DNA of 64,000 nucleotides from positions 2,542,001-2,606,000 of the forward strand of contig OZ316891.1 of the NCBI GenBank assembly GCA_973895155.1, written 5' to 3'. Positions 23,826 to 35,593 of this stretch are shown piece by piece. Made by a program: the position numbers and the translations under genes. The notes beneath the pieces were generated by a model. It did not search any database. It had not been told where the DNA came from and saw only the letters and a list, made by a program, of their open reading frames with translations. The stretch comes from Marsupella aquatica (lineage: Eukaryota; Marchantiophyta). Each line of letters opens with the position of its first letter. The stretch's first letter is position 1.

Positions 23826-24976
23826 GACCAATTTACTCAGAATTGGAGGTCACACTCTCCTATATCTAAATGGAGATGAATGAGGCCTCGGGTGAGGCAA
23901 CATGTAAAGAGTGGGCCCCAAGGGATCTAATAAATGAGTTTTGGAGGAACAATAGACCTGAACTCAGAAAGTGTGATGACATTGATGAATGTGAATCTTG
24001 TATATAGCCTGCCCTAAGTGAACTGATCGTGGTTAATGTTCTTGGTTAAATGTTGAGCCTTCAAGCTTAGCTTTCCTTGCAAAGCTCATCAGGTGTGGGA
24101 CCAATTTACTTAGAATTGCAGGTCACACTTTCCTATATCTAAATGGAGATGGCAAAGGCAACATGTAAAGGCAAATGTGAAGAGTGGGGCCCAAGGGGTG
24201 TAGTAACTGAGCTTTGGAGGAATCGTAGACCTTAATGCAGAAAGTGTGATGACAATGATGAAGCAGATTTTGTATGTAGCCTGCCTGCTCTAAAGTTAAC
24301 TGCCCTTGCAACGCTCAACACTTGTGAGTCGCCCTAGTGGGACCTATTTACTCAAAATTGGAGGTCACGCTCTTCTAACCTAATGGGACCAATGTACTGA
24401 AACTTGGAGGTCACGCTCTCCTATAGCTAAATGGAAATGGCACCATACAAAGAGTGATCAGGCATGATATAAGAGTGGGACCCAAGGGTGCAAATGGAAA
24501 TGGCAACATATAAAGGGAGTGATAAGGGAACATGTAAAGAGTGGGACCCAAGGGGTGTAAAGGGAAATTGCAACACATAAAGGGAGTGCTAAGGCAAGGC
24601 AACATGCAAAGAGTGGGACCAATGGGCGTAAATGGAAATGGCACATATAAACGAGGGTGATAAGGCAAGGAAACATGTAATTAAAGATGGGACCCAAGGG
24701 GTGTAATTGGAATGGCAACATATAAAGGGAGTGCTAAGGCAAGGCAACATGTGAAGAGTGGGATCCAAGGGGTGTAAATGGAAACCAGAACATACAAACA
24801 GAGTGATAAGGCATCATGCAAAGAGTGGGACCCAAGGGGTGCAAATGGAAATAGCAACATATGAAGAGTGATCAGGACACACATAAACAGTGGGACCCAA
24901 GGAATTCAAACGGAAATTGGCAACATAGAAAGGGAGTGGTAAGGCAATGCAACATGTAAAGACTGGGATCCAAAGG
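23826..24976. repeat. Minisatellite, about 70-bp unit, eight or more copies, with degenerate leading copies
   Basis: GTGGGACCCAAGGGGTG-like motifs recur near 24476, 24540, 24613, 24682, 24757, 24824, 24889 and 24963. Each is followed by AAATGGAAATGGCAACATA and an AGTGATAAGGCAA-like stretch. Looser copies with the phrase GACCAATTTACT and GGTCACACT extend back to about 23826. Minus-strand open frames rich in PLGP and CCHFHLHP are translations of the repeat. Confidence 0.9.
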
Positions 24977-24984
24977 GTGTGAAC

Positions 24985-25262
24985 CAGTGTATTTTTTAAG
25001 GTTTTTACATTTTTGCCAGAGTGGCTAATTCCAGTGTGTGAAGGAGAATATGCTCAAAATATTCCTTATCCAATTATTTTCTTGACCGTCAGATCTCCCT
25101 AGATTCAAGGATGAACATTAGATTCTGGCTAATGGGACCTGTAATAGGTGAAAAATTGGCTAATGAGACAGAAAAATACCAGCTAATTTTTCCCCAAAAT
25201 GGGGAAAGCTTTTTGGGGAGGTGGAGTTTGGTGAATTTTCGCCAGAAAAAAAACAAACGCTG
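24985..25262. mobile_element. hAT-type MITE, family A, copy 2
   Basis: The left end is CAGTGTATTTTTTAAGG and the right end, reverse-complemented, is CAGCGTTTGTTTTTTTT. The flanks are GTGTGAAC (24977-24984) and GTGTAAAC (25263-25270), a 7 of 8 match. The body matches the element at 6869 (GTGTGTGAAGGAGAA, CAGATCTCCCTAGATT, GGCTAATGGG). Confidence 0.85.
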
Positions 25263-25480
25263 GTGTAAACCTTACCTTGCAACATACAATCATACAAAAG
25301 GAGTGTGCTATAAGGCCAACATGTAAAGAGTCATGTAGAGTGGGAGCCCAGGGGGTGTAATAAATGAGTAGTTTGGAGGAACCGTAGAGTGGTGAGGTGG
25401 TGAGGTGAATGCCCCCCCAGCAGTGATGACTGCTCCTCTCTACTCCTGCCTGCCCTGCCTGCCGCATTGAATACAACGGG

Positions 25481-25713
25481 CCTCAATTCACCTCACCTCA
25501 ACTCAACTCAACTCAACTCAAGGAAAGGAAAGGAAAGGAAACCTCACCTCACCTCACCTCACCTCACCTCACCTCAAGGAAAGGAAAGGAAACCTCACCT
25601 CACCTCACCTCACCTCAACTAACCTCACCTCAACTCAACTCAACTCAACTCAAGGAAAGGAAAGGAAAGGAAAGGAAAGGAGGAAGGAAAAGAAGGGACA
25701 AAGGAAAGGAAGG
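25481..25713. repeat. Mosaic pentanucleotide array (CTCAA / GGAAA / CCTCA)
   Basis: Blocks of three different 5-base units alternate: CTCAA, then GGAAA, then CCTCA, GGAAA, CCTCA, CTCAA and a final long GGAAA block. Purine-only tracts sit directly beside C/T/A tracts. It lies about 1.2 kb upstream of the thioesterase start codon. Confidence 0.95.
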
Positions 25714-25719
25714 ATATTG

Positions 25720-26618
25720 GTGTCAAGGGCCCGAAATGGCGACCATGAAATTCGGGCCTGCCTCGGTCCCTCCTTCTGGAAAGTGAGTGGCAGTGTCGCT
25801 CATCGGTCGAATCGCCGGATGGTGGCATGTCGACGAGAGCTGCGTGAAGAAGACAAAAGGGGATTTCGTCGTCGCGCAGCTACCGCACAAGAAGCTGGAG
25901 CGTGGAGGGCAGCGGAGATATTCTCACGGAGAAAGCTATTAGAAAGCTTCGGTGGGTTTCGTGGCGTTTTGAATGGTGGCGACGGGAATGATGCATGAGG
26001 AGAGTGAATCGGAACCCGGGAGAATATTTCTGCCTACGCCTCTGTGGCAGTACGCATGACGCGCCGTGCTCGGTACTCCGGATTTGGCTGCGCATCTCTG
26101 CTCGTAATGAAATGAACGGGAGGAGGGCGGAGCTTCTGGAGCTGTTGAAGTTTCTTCGCGTTGTCCGTAGCTCTGTCCTCAATTCTACCGCAGGCTTTCC
26201 CAGAATTTTGTGTCGCTTGCCTCGGGTGATTGCATAATGGGAGCTTTATAACCCCCGACCGGGCAAACTTCCGACTGCGGTGGCAGAGCTCTGCAACATT
26301 CTGCCTCCTCTACGTGCCGCCATTCTTCCCCGATCGCCCGGCCCCTGGCCTGGCCCGGCCCGATTCGCTCTGATTTTGTGGCTGATGATGATGTAGACTG
26401 TCTCCACGACAATTTGACAGTCAACAAGCCGAAGGTTCTTTGGTGGTGCTCTGGTTTTCGTACCAAATGTTGTTTCGAATTTTTGAACGTCCGTCAGACT
26501 CCTGATGTGCGCAACTGTTGTTACGATATCAGCACCTGGATATCGCCCTGGCGCGTTCCGATCGGATGCAGGATTGCGATGGAAATGTGTTGTGCCCAAT
26601 TCCTCTTTAGAATATCAT
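25720..26618. other. GC-richer upstream region of the thioesterase gene
   Basis: Composition shifts clearly toward G and C after the pentanucleotide array. Open frames of 80-117 codons occur on both strands (for example 25717-25998 plus, 26246-26599 minus), but they overlap and match nothing known. Promoter or 5' leader of the thioesterase is the simplest reading. Confidence 0.4.
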
Positions 26619-26620
26619 CT

Positions 26621-26780
26621 GGAGCTAGCTAGCTAGCTCCGTCGTTTCAACGGCCTCTGTACTCGATTCACTCGAGTACTTGAGAGTCATGTGGTGGACG
26701 TACTGGACGTCCACAGCACAGCGAAAGAAACGGTGCCAAATGCTCTGTCCTAGAAAGTGAAGCTTTCTGTCACAGGACAG
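26621..26780. promoter_or_regulatory. Cluster of four palindromes upstream of the thioesterase
   Basis: 26621-26640 is the perfect palindrome GGAGCTAGCTAGCTAGCTCC. 26659-26679 is an 8-bp stem (GTACTCGA/TCGAGTAC) with a 5-base loop. 26694-26714 is an 8-bp stem (GTGGACGT/ACGTCCAC) with a 5-base loop. 26745-26780 is a two-part stem (CTGTCCT and AGAAAG pairing with CTTTCT and AGGACAG). The start codon follows 138 bases later. The structures are seen directly; a regulatory role is inference. Confidence 0.6.
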
Positions 26781-26918
26781 GTCTCTTGAGCAGTCCCACG
26801 AAAGAGGAGGCCGTAGACGACATGGCGAAGAACCGGTGACCAATTTTTATCAGAGCAGGATATTGAACTTCATCGGGGCTAGATCGTCTGAAGAGGTTCT
26901 GGTTGTGATTTAGGCATC

Positions 26919-29474
26919 ATGCACGCCACAGCGCTGTACGCCGTTGCAGCAGCAGGGGTAGCCTCATCCGCTGGCTGCCTCGGAGGCTGCAAACGGGACA
27001 GAGTGCATGATGGAATGCGGGCCCTCAAGCCGGCAAGGTGTACTCGTATGGTTATCAGAGCTGGACTAGTGGAAGAAATAATTAGAATTAGTAAAGCAGG
27101 CGGGAGCATGGTCTTGAATGGTGCTAGCATTGGGGAACCTATTCGGATGATTAGCGACAGGCTGCCATTCTTCCCCTCGTCTGGAAAATTCGGGGTTATC
27201 AATGATAAACCGGATAGACTGGCAATGGAAGAGCCTGTAATATGGGACCCCTTCAGACAGGGACGGTTGATCGAGAAAGGGCTGCTCTATCGGCAAACAT
27301 TCGTCATAAGATCGTATGAAGTTGGTGAAGACAAAACGGCACCGATTGAGACTGTCATGAATTATTTTCAGGTTAGCAACTGCATTTAATACCGTCTGCC
27401 CTGTTTTCTTATGATTTCTCACTTGTTGCAAAGATTCGATGTCCAGCTCAGACCCTTATTTGAGTGCCTGGAGATCTACTGCCCTTAATGAGTGCTCCCT
27501 ATAGTTGATAAATTCATTTGATTCCATTGTAATTGTTTTTCAGAACAAGTTGATTAATTTTCAGGCCATCTGCATTCTAGCTTCATCATTGCACTTCAAG
27601 CTGTTTCATTGTCTTTGCATGTACCGAATTTTGTATCGTCTTCATTCCTGGCTCTGTCACCAAAACTGAGTGATGGTAAGGTTGTAGAGGAGCTACTTTT
27701 TCCGAACGGACCTCTCCTATCCTGAATTCCATGTCTGACGTCGGAATTCTGATGCTCTGCAGGAGACTTCGTTGGGCCACGTGATGCTGGCAGGCATTGC
27801 TGGGGACGGATTTGGCACTACCAAAGCCATGGTGGAGAACGGTTTGATCTGGGTTGTAAGCCGTGTACATGTCGAAATTGATCGATATCCTGTCTGGTAA
27901 ATTTACTGAGTCTCTGCAAATTTTCAATGAAATTAATGTTTCTTTCTAGTCTCTGGATATGAGCCAAGCCACACTTCTGACAATAGGGGAATTGTCGAGC
28001 CTCTGCGAGATTTTGGTAACTGGAATTAACTTTGTTTTGAACAACTTCATGCAGGGGTGAAGTTGTCGAATTGGATACGTGGGTTGCTTCTTCAGGGAAA
28101 AACGGACTCCGACGTGACTGGTTGTTGCAGAATGCTAAGACTGGAGAAGTTCTCGCTCGAGCCACGAGGTACCCTGTTCGTTCGGATGACCTTCTACCCG
28201 CTCGGGCTTTCCCTTTATAGCAATTCACGCTTTAATCAAAGGACCGGTGGCTAGATTTTATTGCGCAGGCAAAGCACTTCAGGATTGTAAATTAATATCT
28301 TGTCTGCTCCTACTGATAGGACAGCAACAACAAGTCTTACAGATTTTAATTTGCTGAAGAACTCTAGCAAATGTTGAGAATGTTGGTTTGATTCGTCCGT
28401 GCAGTACCTGGGTGATGATTCATCAGCAAACTCGGAAACTGTCGAAGATGCCAGATGCAGCCAGGGACGAGATGTCGCCTCACTACCTAGAAAGACGCGC
28501 TTTTGAGAATGATACGTGCCTGAAAATCAACAAGCTGCAAGACGAATCTGCCGTCTACAAAACTTCTAGTTTGCAGGTCTGTATGGCTTAGCCTGTTTTG
28601 GCAGAAGCGTACTTCCCTGAAAAAGATTCATTGTGGCTTGCCTCTGTCTGTTGCATCTCTGCTTACGTCACCTTGTTTAGTGATGTGTCATCGTGAAAAT
28701 AATACTCTACTTGCTCCGCAATTCGACCAAAGCATTGTCGAGAGGACCTTTGCCTGGTTTACTTGACTCTCTTGTCTTTATTCCTTAAGTCTGACTTTCT
28801 AAAGCTCTTACGCTACAGGCACGAAGGACGGATTTGGATATGAATCATCACGTGAACAACGTCAAATACATCGACTGGATGACGGAGGTACAAATTTTTG
28901 TAATACTAACGGGACTTGATTCCACTGCATAGATGTTCTTTGATTTTCACTTGCCTTTCCATTTGGTTTTCACTTGGAGGTTGGCTTGGCGTGGATGTAG
29001 CTGGATGGATGATGACTGTTGACTTGTATCTGCGTGCAGAGTGTCCCAGCTCAATGTCTTGAATCACAAGAAATCAGAAGCCTCACCTTGGAGTATCGAC
29101 GAGAATGTGGCCAGACCGACCTGGTCGACTCTTTGACTAGCCCAGAGCAAGTTCAGTCTCGAGTATCGACTGGCAGGCACCCTGACATTAGCGATACGAG
29201 CGTCGCCAATCCCGAATTCCCGTATCTGACTGGATGCAAAGCCTCCATCACATTGCAGAGAAATTTCGAGCCTGAGCAGCGATTCGTACACTTGCTGAAA
29301 ATGCAAGCAGACGGTGCAGAGATCGTTCGAGGAAGAACTATATGGAGATCAAAGTCCACAGCCAGTCACGCTCTTGCGAGTCGAGCGGCGCAAACTGCGA
29401 CTCAATCCGAGCTTCATGCCACGAAGACCATCTCGTCCATAGATAGATCCCGCAAAGTCTTTCCCTCCATATAG
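26919..29474 (+). CDS. Acyl-ACP thioesterase (FatA/FatB family), plastid
   Basis: Six exons (26919-27371, 27763-27896, 28055-28168, 28405-28576, 28819-28887, 29040-29474) have GT-AG introns and matching phases, giving 458 residues. The enzyme hydrolyses acyl-ACP in the plastid stroma, ending fatty-acid elongation and releasing fatty acids for export. Exon 1 carries an N-terminal leader and the first conserved block (RQTFVIRSYEVGEDKTAPIE, then TVMNYFQ). Ending an exon at this Q matches known FatB genes. Exons 2-3 hold GDGFGTT, WVVSRVHVEIDRYPVW and GKNGLRRDW. The active-site motif LDMNHHVNNVKY supplies Asp298, Asn300 and His302; YRRECG supplies Glu336 and Cys337. All expected catalytic residues are present. 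GKNGLRRDW is FatB-like, whereas VDSLTS is more FatA-like, so the subclass is left open. The tail beyond residue 390 is long and unconserved. The 3' flank has a 106-bp tandem duplication. Confidence 0.93.
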
Positions 29475-29486
29475 ATTCCTCGTACA

Positions 29487-29700
29487 CCGTACTCATTCAT
29501 TGCAGTTCCCAATATCGAAACAGCACACTGACCAAATGCACGCGGCCCACAACCTCGGGAAATGATCTGCTGAATCATGTCATGGAGACTAACCGTACTC
29601 ATTCATTGCACTTCCCCAGTATCGAAACAACACAATGACCATATGCACGCGGCCCACAACCTCGGGAAATGATCTGCTGAATCACGTCATAGAGACTACC
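29487..29700. repeat. Tandem duplication, 106-bp unit, in the thioesterase 3' flank
   Basis: CCGTACTCATTCATTGCA occurs at 29487 and 29593. Both copies continue through CACGCGGCCCACAACCTCGG and GATCTGCTGAATCA. It starts 13 bases after the stop codon and is probably transcribed. Confidence 0.92.
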
Positions 29701-31784
29701 GGCAGAGATTCACACATTACATGGAGGAGTGCCCAAAAATTCAATAAAGGCTATACGTCGTATCGACGCAGAAAAATGTGGGGTTTCTGGCCAAGTCTAC
29801 TGTATATTCACGAAATTGCGTAGGGCATTGAAACAGAACGTGATACAGTACTATTTGTGCCGAAGAATGCACCTTTGGTGAGTACGGTACAGGCAAACAG
29901 ATCCTCTCTTCAGATTCAGTTTCCTGTATTTCGCAAAGTAGGATCAGCGCAGTTTCTCAGGTTACTTCAGAACGCCCTACCACATCGTGACAATTACAGT
30001 GGAAGCTTTAAGTAGGACTCTGCAATTTAATACACATTGATCCAATACGTATCCGATCCGACAGAATTTTGCTTGTTATGAGCTTTCTCGAGCATGTAAA
30101 CGTACTGCAATTAATTTGAAACTGTCACCGTGACTATGGTGACAGAAACAACTAAAGTGCTTCCTCAAATCACTTCGGAAAGTCCATCCAAATGTCTGTA
30201 TCTGATCTGCCAGCCATTTGGCCTCACAGTCAAGACGGAAATCAGAATCTATGTGGACTGTTTGCTGAAGTATCTCATTGCTATCTCATTGCTCGTTTCG
30301 CATCTCTTAAATCCAGCAAGAATGTGATACCTCTGTATCGTGGCCAAGAACTGAGGACGCGAGATCATAGAAGGGTTCAATCACTGGCTAAAGTCTTGGC
30401 TTCATATAAGAATGGCCCTGGGTATGGGATACTGTGTCGTCTCTTAGTAGAAAGGCTTCACATTCTAATTTAAACCCTTTGGGAGGAATGCACTCGCCAA
30501 TTAGAAAGCTCATTGAAAAGCGTTTCCATTTCGGATGATAAAGGGAGCTCTATGACCATACGTTTACAATGAAACCCTTTGCTCACAGGACATCAAGACA
30601 GATCCTCTACTTCCTTCAATACAAGACAGTGACAAGATGCCCACCGTTACTTTCAAGCTAGTAGTACAATATGGACAAAAGGTTGAGTGTTTGCGTCAGG
30701 TCTTCATTCCTTACATAGAGTTGAGAACTTGTTCTGAGACTTTGTACGCAAGCCATCAGCCATGAATGATTCTCCATCCTCGACGTTCGACAAGGTAAGA
30801 ATTCAGGGTTACTCCTTCCTAGTTCCCGTCATTAACTCATCAGATTACAAGGAGAATTACATGTCGCGCAAAAAAGTCAATTGGGTAACAGGACAACACA
30901 GCTGCAGTGACAACTCTAACAGGAGCTGCACAAGTTCGAGGTAGAGACTACCCAGAGAACGCTGAAAACTCTGACTCAATGATTATGAGCTTCTGCTGAT
31001 GCTGATGGGGAGAAAGAAAAAACTGAAGTGGAAGATACTAAAGGAAACTATCCAGCACCAACAAATCGATCTCAGTATAGAAGTTGTTCGAAGCTGGGCA
31101 AAATTGAAATCCATTTCAGATTTCGGTTCTGAGATGTCTACTAATCCAAAAAAGACCAGATTTGACGTAACCTTGTCCAATAACTGTTTGTTCAACTTGG
31201 TTTCATCAGACTCCTCCTGATATCCATGTTTGTCATCATATTAAAAAACTTCACAAGGCACTCGATATTTGAAGCTTCCTGTTTATGACTCCACCCAAAG
31301 TTTGTCGGTACGATCCGTTATTTCAAAGCAATGTGTTCTACATTCTCAGAAGTTGACAAATTCCACACCACCGTAGAAATGACATCTTGATCACAGGTGG
31401 ACACATACTATGCTATATGGAGACACATACCACAAAATGGACAGTTTGAACTTCCCCTTTGACAACAATACCGTTTCCTTGACTCATTAAACTGTCTCAG
31501 CCTGTAAAGACGTGCCGGGGTTTGAGTGCAAACCAGTACTAAAATTTTAATGATATTTTGATCCCATCCCTAACGAGATTTTACAGAAGGGTTGCTAGTC
31601 TGGAAGACAAGCATCAATTCCCCATTGAAGCATGCGCGGGACCTTGTGAAGAGCAGAGAAGTCGCTGTACAGTAGAAGAGCCCTTGGAAGCTCATCAGGA
31701 AAAAAACAAAATAAAGTTACAAATATCTACCCGTTGACACCTAGTTTAGAAACTCTGGTCTTGACAAGTCTCTCAATAGTGTTC
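29701..31784. other. Intergenic region between two convergent genes, no gene seen
   Basis: Open frames do not exceed 93 codons and none is recognisable. The ends are likely 3' untranslated regions of the thioesterase (plus) and the AlgH-like gene (minus), which face each other. Confidence 0.5.
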
Positions 31785-34250
31785 TCAGAAATGTCGTCTT
31801 CGAGGTCTTTTGCTTAGCTCAGCATACTTGCCACCCATCAGGAGCAAGATTTCTTCCCACAAACCTGCAGCTGAATGACCTGTGATAAGATCGGTACTAC
31901 ATGCTGCTACAAACCACAAACCTGCGTCAATCTCCTTCTTGAGCTGTTCCACACCCCAGCCAGAGTAGCCAAAAAAGAATCTGTAATCTAACAAATGATC
32001 TCCTTTCATTATCTCCTCCAATCCATTGGCCGCTCCATAATATACTCCTGGAATCACTTCTCTGTATCCCTTCACTCCCGGAGTCCCATGAAGCAAAAGA
32101 AACATGTCCTCATCCAATGGACCGCCATGATGTACCTGCCAGCATTCATTCCAATTTTTCGTTGAAAACTTGCATGACAGCATCCAATACCATCATCCAG
32201 ATGAATCCAATTAGAAGTATTTACAGCTTTGATAAACTCAAATCACCAAGCATGATCTTAAAAGCTCAGAAAGTCTGGAAGGCGAGTATCTTTCTTTTAA
32301 ATTAGGAATCATAACCCAGAAAGAGTACAAATAGTCACACGAGTAGTTGAAAATTAAGATCTGCAAGGAACAGGAAAATACTGCAATGTACATCCATAGG
32401 GTATCTGACGAGGAACGAGGATTCTTTTTCCATACCTGACAATGGCCAAAAAATTTCACAAGAGTGCGATCTTTGGGCCTAATGTCCTTGATGCGACAAG
32501 AGAGCGGCCTGTTCAAAATGAGACCATAAGGTCCCTCGCGTGGATTACTTGCGCCTGGGCTCAGAAGCAAAATCACCGATCTCTCAAAACTCTGTTGCCC
32601 ATCAATCTTATCCGTGGCAATAAGAACACAACCGGCTTCAGGTGCTGGAATAGGATGTGCCCACCTTGTACCCACAGGCAAGCTGCCAGTTTCTTCTTCT
32701 TCAGTGGATTTACCAGTTTCATCATTTGGCGAGATCCCCTCAATCTTCACAAGCCTGGCTCGAAATGCACGCCAATCAACCTCAAGTGGATCCGACTCAC
32801 CAGATGATACTATTGGTGAATCTGGAGATGCTTGCTCCGAGGCAGGCTCTGGATTTTCCTCCTCAGGTACTGGCTGTCCTGTGCCACTCTGTCCTACTGC
32901 TCCACACAACTGAGGTAGACCACCTGCGAGAGCACAGACCTTAGCAATGGCCTCTCAGGATATCATGTCTAAGTTCAAAGTGTATATTGTTCTACCGATA
33001 AAATAACTAGCAAATCTTGAAACGTCCTTGATCTACTTCACAACGTACTGTATAAATAAAGAAATAAAGCTACCACTGGCGGAACAATATTCCTCGACCA
33101 TTTGCCGTCAAAGGACCTAAAACATTTGCTGTCATAACCTCGGGTACAGCAACAAATCCGACTGTCAACCGGGAGGTTAACGCTACTACTCTAGAACCAG
33201 TCTTGCAAATATGCACACGAGCACAGACGAAAGGTCCTGCCCACTGATGTTGAATCAACTAGTGGAGGCTGAGAGATTAGGTAAGAGACTAAAACATATA
33301 ATGTAAATTATTTAAAGCAAACGAGTCAGATTCTCCTTTTCGACACCCACCATTTCCACCCTGCCCCTTTTTTCCCAATCAGAAGCTATAGCTGGGTCAC
33401 AATTTACAGACTGAACGGCTAAACAGTCAGACTGACTTCAAATGATGAGGAGGCTCTCTTAACGTACATAGTTCCAAGTGAAAGAGATTTTCACGATTCT
33501 CAACAGAAGTGGGCAACTAGAAAGTCATACGTTCTAGGTGAGATATCGAAGCCATCGATGTCCAATCACAAACGTAGATCGATAGATGCAAAATGGAAGC
33601 TAAATAGCTAACTATTGAGAACTGACGCGCTGACGAGACAGATTCGTGCAATATACTGGAAACTAGAAACGGAGGTGATTCGCTGTGAGAGTAATTGCTC
33701 ATGATGCTTCGTTAGCCTCGTATCGCACATTGTTTTAGCGACAGACAGGTTAAACCAGACGGCAGTACTCACCCCGCGACCTTGCGTTCCCGGTTCGTCG
33801 CAAAGAAAACACGCTTAGGGGAAGCTGACAGTCTTGCTCAGCAGCAAGCCCGTTGCCAACTTCAAATCCACGTGCTAAAGTCGCCGTTCTGTAATTTTGG
33901 CGTTTATGCTTCAATTGGGCAGGAAACGTCCGAATTGTGGTTAGATTTTTGGAGACCCTATCAGAGAAAATTGTCCCAACAGTAGCGGACGAGGAGGAGA
34001 AATTGAAGGTGCCCATTCTTGGGCCGTGCTGGACGAAGCTTGTGAGGCAGCTGCTGTGTTGGGATGGGGAAGATGGCGACGGATTGGAGAACTTCTTGCT
34101 GAGAGGAGAGGAAAGGGCAGAAGACGGCTGCGTGGCACATCCATTTCTAAAACGGAGGTGATTTGTGATGGCCTGGTTGTGGTGAATTGAGCTTCCAGAT
34201 GCCGCAGCGGAATGCGAGACTCGTTCCAGTAGACATGCCCCCGCCTCCAT
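31785..34250 (-). CDS. UPF0301 / AlgH-like (DUF179) protein, probably organellar
   Basis: Read on the minus strand in three exons: 34250-33773, 32923-32436 and 32135-31785. Introns of 849 and 300 bp have GT-AG borders. Phases fit (split G|GT, then phase 0), giving 438 residues. The start is the first ATG in the frame (34250); the frame is open further upstream but without ATG. Residues 1-160 are rich in Ser, Thr, Arg and hydrophobics with few acids, like a transit peptide. An acidic linker rich in E and P follows (about 175-240). The UPF0301 fold begins near 257 with GCVLIATDKIDGQQSFERSV and continues with GPYGLILNRPL, HHGGPLDEDMFLLLHG and VIPGVYYGA. Near its end lie FFGYSGWGVEQLKKEI and WFVAACS. 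These are the conserved blocks of bacterial AlgH/YqgE and their plant homologues. The biochemical function of the family is not established. Complete and apparently intact. Confidence 0.9.
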
Positions 34251-34984
34251 GGAAAAGATGTTCAATAAAGAAAACCCCAAGCAGGACAGGACTGGACAGG
34301 TCCGGGCAAGAAAAAAGGCGGGGACGGACTCCCCGCACAAGAGAGAGATTCTCAAAGCCTTCGGACAGAAGATCGTGCTTTATCGGTATGATGATTTACC
34401 ACCAGAATTTACTGAGACCACCCGTGCTTCCAACAAATTCAGCGCTTCTATTCGTGCTACAATGCGACACAAAACATTCCTCCGTCTCTCCCTCCCTCCT
34501 CAGCGAAACGATTGGAAGATGGATCCTCGCCGCCAGCCTCACTCGGGTCTGGCTCTCTCACATGTTGCCACCACGGTTTCCCCTTGTACGTCCTGATTCA
34601 ACCAGCCCGCACCAATCGTGATCTACTGCCGTCCTCTCGAATATATTCGCTGACCTGCCCTCTGCCCTTTACTTGATACCTGCGTGCTCCTCAACAACAA
34701 CAACAACAACAGAGCATCGATCTTTCTCCACTCCTCCTCCTCCTCCTCTCACTCCGTCCCTCTCGGTCATCAATTTCCATAAACTTTATCACCCGATGCC
34801 AAAGACTTGCACACACCTCGGAATCCACGATCTCCTGTCCCACGAGAGCAAATTATCAATCCGTACCTTAGCAACTTCTCTCTCCTCGTCTTCCTCGGCC
34901 GTCTCTCCTCTCCCTCTCCTGCTGCTCCGAGAAAATACAACCCACTTTGCTAATGAGGGGCCCACAAAGAGAACAGAATCGAAA

Positions 34985-35236
34985 CGAAAGAATCCTCTCC
35001 TCTCCTCTCCTCTCCTCTCCACCAAAGTACAAATCCAAGAAACAGAAACGATGAGAGAGAGAGAAAGAGAGAAAGAGAGAGAGGATCAAAGAAAATATGC
35101 TCTCCTCCCCTCTCCTCCGAGTCACCAAAAAGCAATCCACAAAGTACAAATACAAGCAACAGAAAAGAGTCGAGACAGAGAGGAGCAAAGAAGGATCTCC
35201 TCTCCTCTCCTCTCCTCTCCTCTCCTCTCCTCTCTA
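34985..35236. repeat. CT/GA-rich simple-sequence tracts
   Basis: TCTCC/CTCTC blocks occur at about 34996-35020 and 35198-35234, with a GAGA tract at 35051-35083 between them. The purine strand switches side across the tract. Confidence 0.9.
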
Positions 35237-35593
35237 GTAAGTTATCTGCATGCCTGCCGTCCCCACCCCTTATCCCACCCAACCCAACTGAACTGTTCTT
35301 TGGATCAGTTTTCCGTCCCCTACTCTACTCGTGTCAATCAATTAGTCAAGCCATCCGAATCCTGGCCGGGTTGACAGCAAAATTCTCGACAGAATGCCGA
35401 TTTCAGTACCTTCGTGCAATTGGACTCGCACAGGGCAAAGCAAGAGACGAACCCCATCGCCTGTCGACAGTCGTCTGCTCGGCACGGAATTCCTAAAGTA
35501 GCGGCTGACTGAAAATCACAACAGTACGCTGAACTGCAACACTGAGAAGTGTAATCCATCTATAAGTGCAACTTACAGTGTTATGCCAATTAG

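Noticed and set aside
24123-24884. Series of minus-strand frames with repeated PLGP and FPFAPLGPT phrases
   Set aside because: They are translations of the 70-bp minisatellite in different registers.
34673-35374. 233-codon plus-strand frame rich in Ser, Pro and Leu
   Set aside because: Composition comes from CT-rich simple repeats; three minus-strand frames overlap it. No gene structure.
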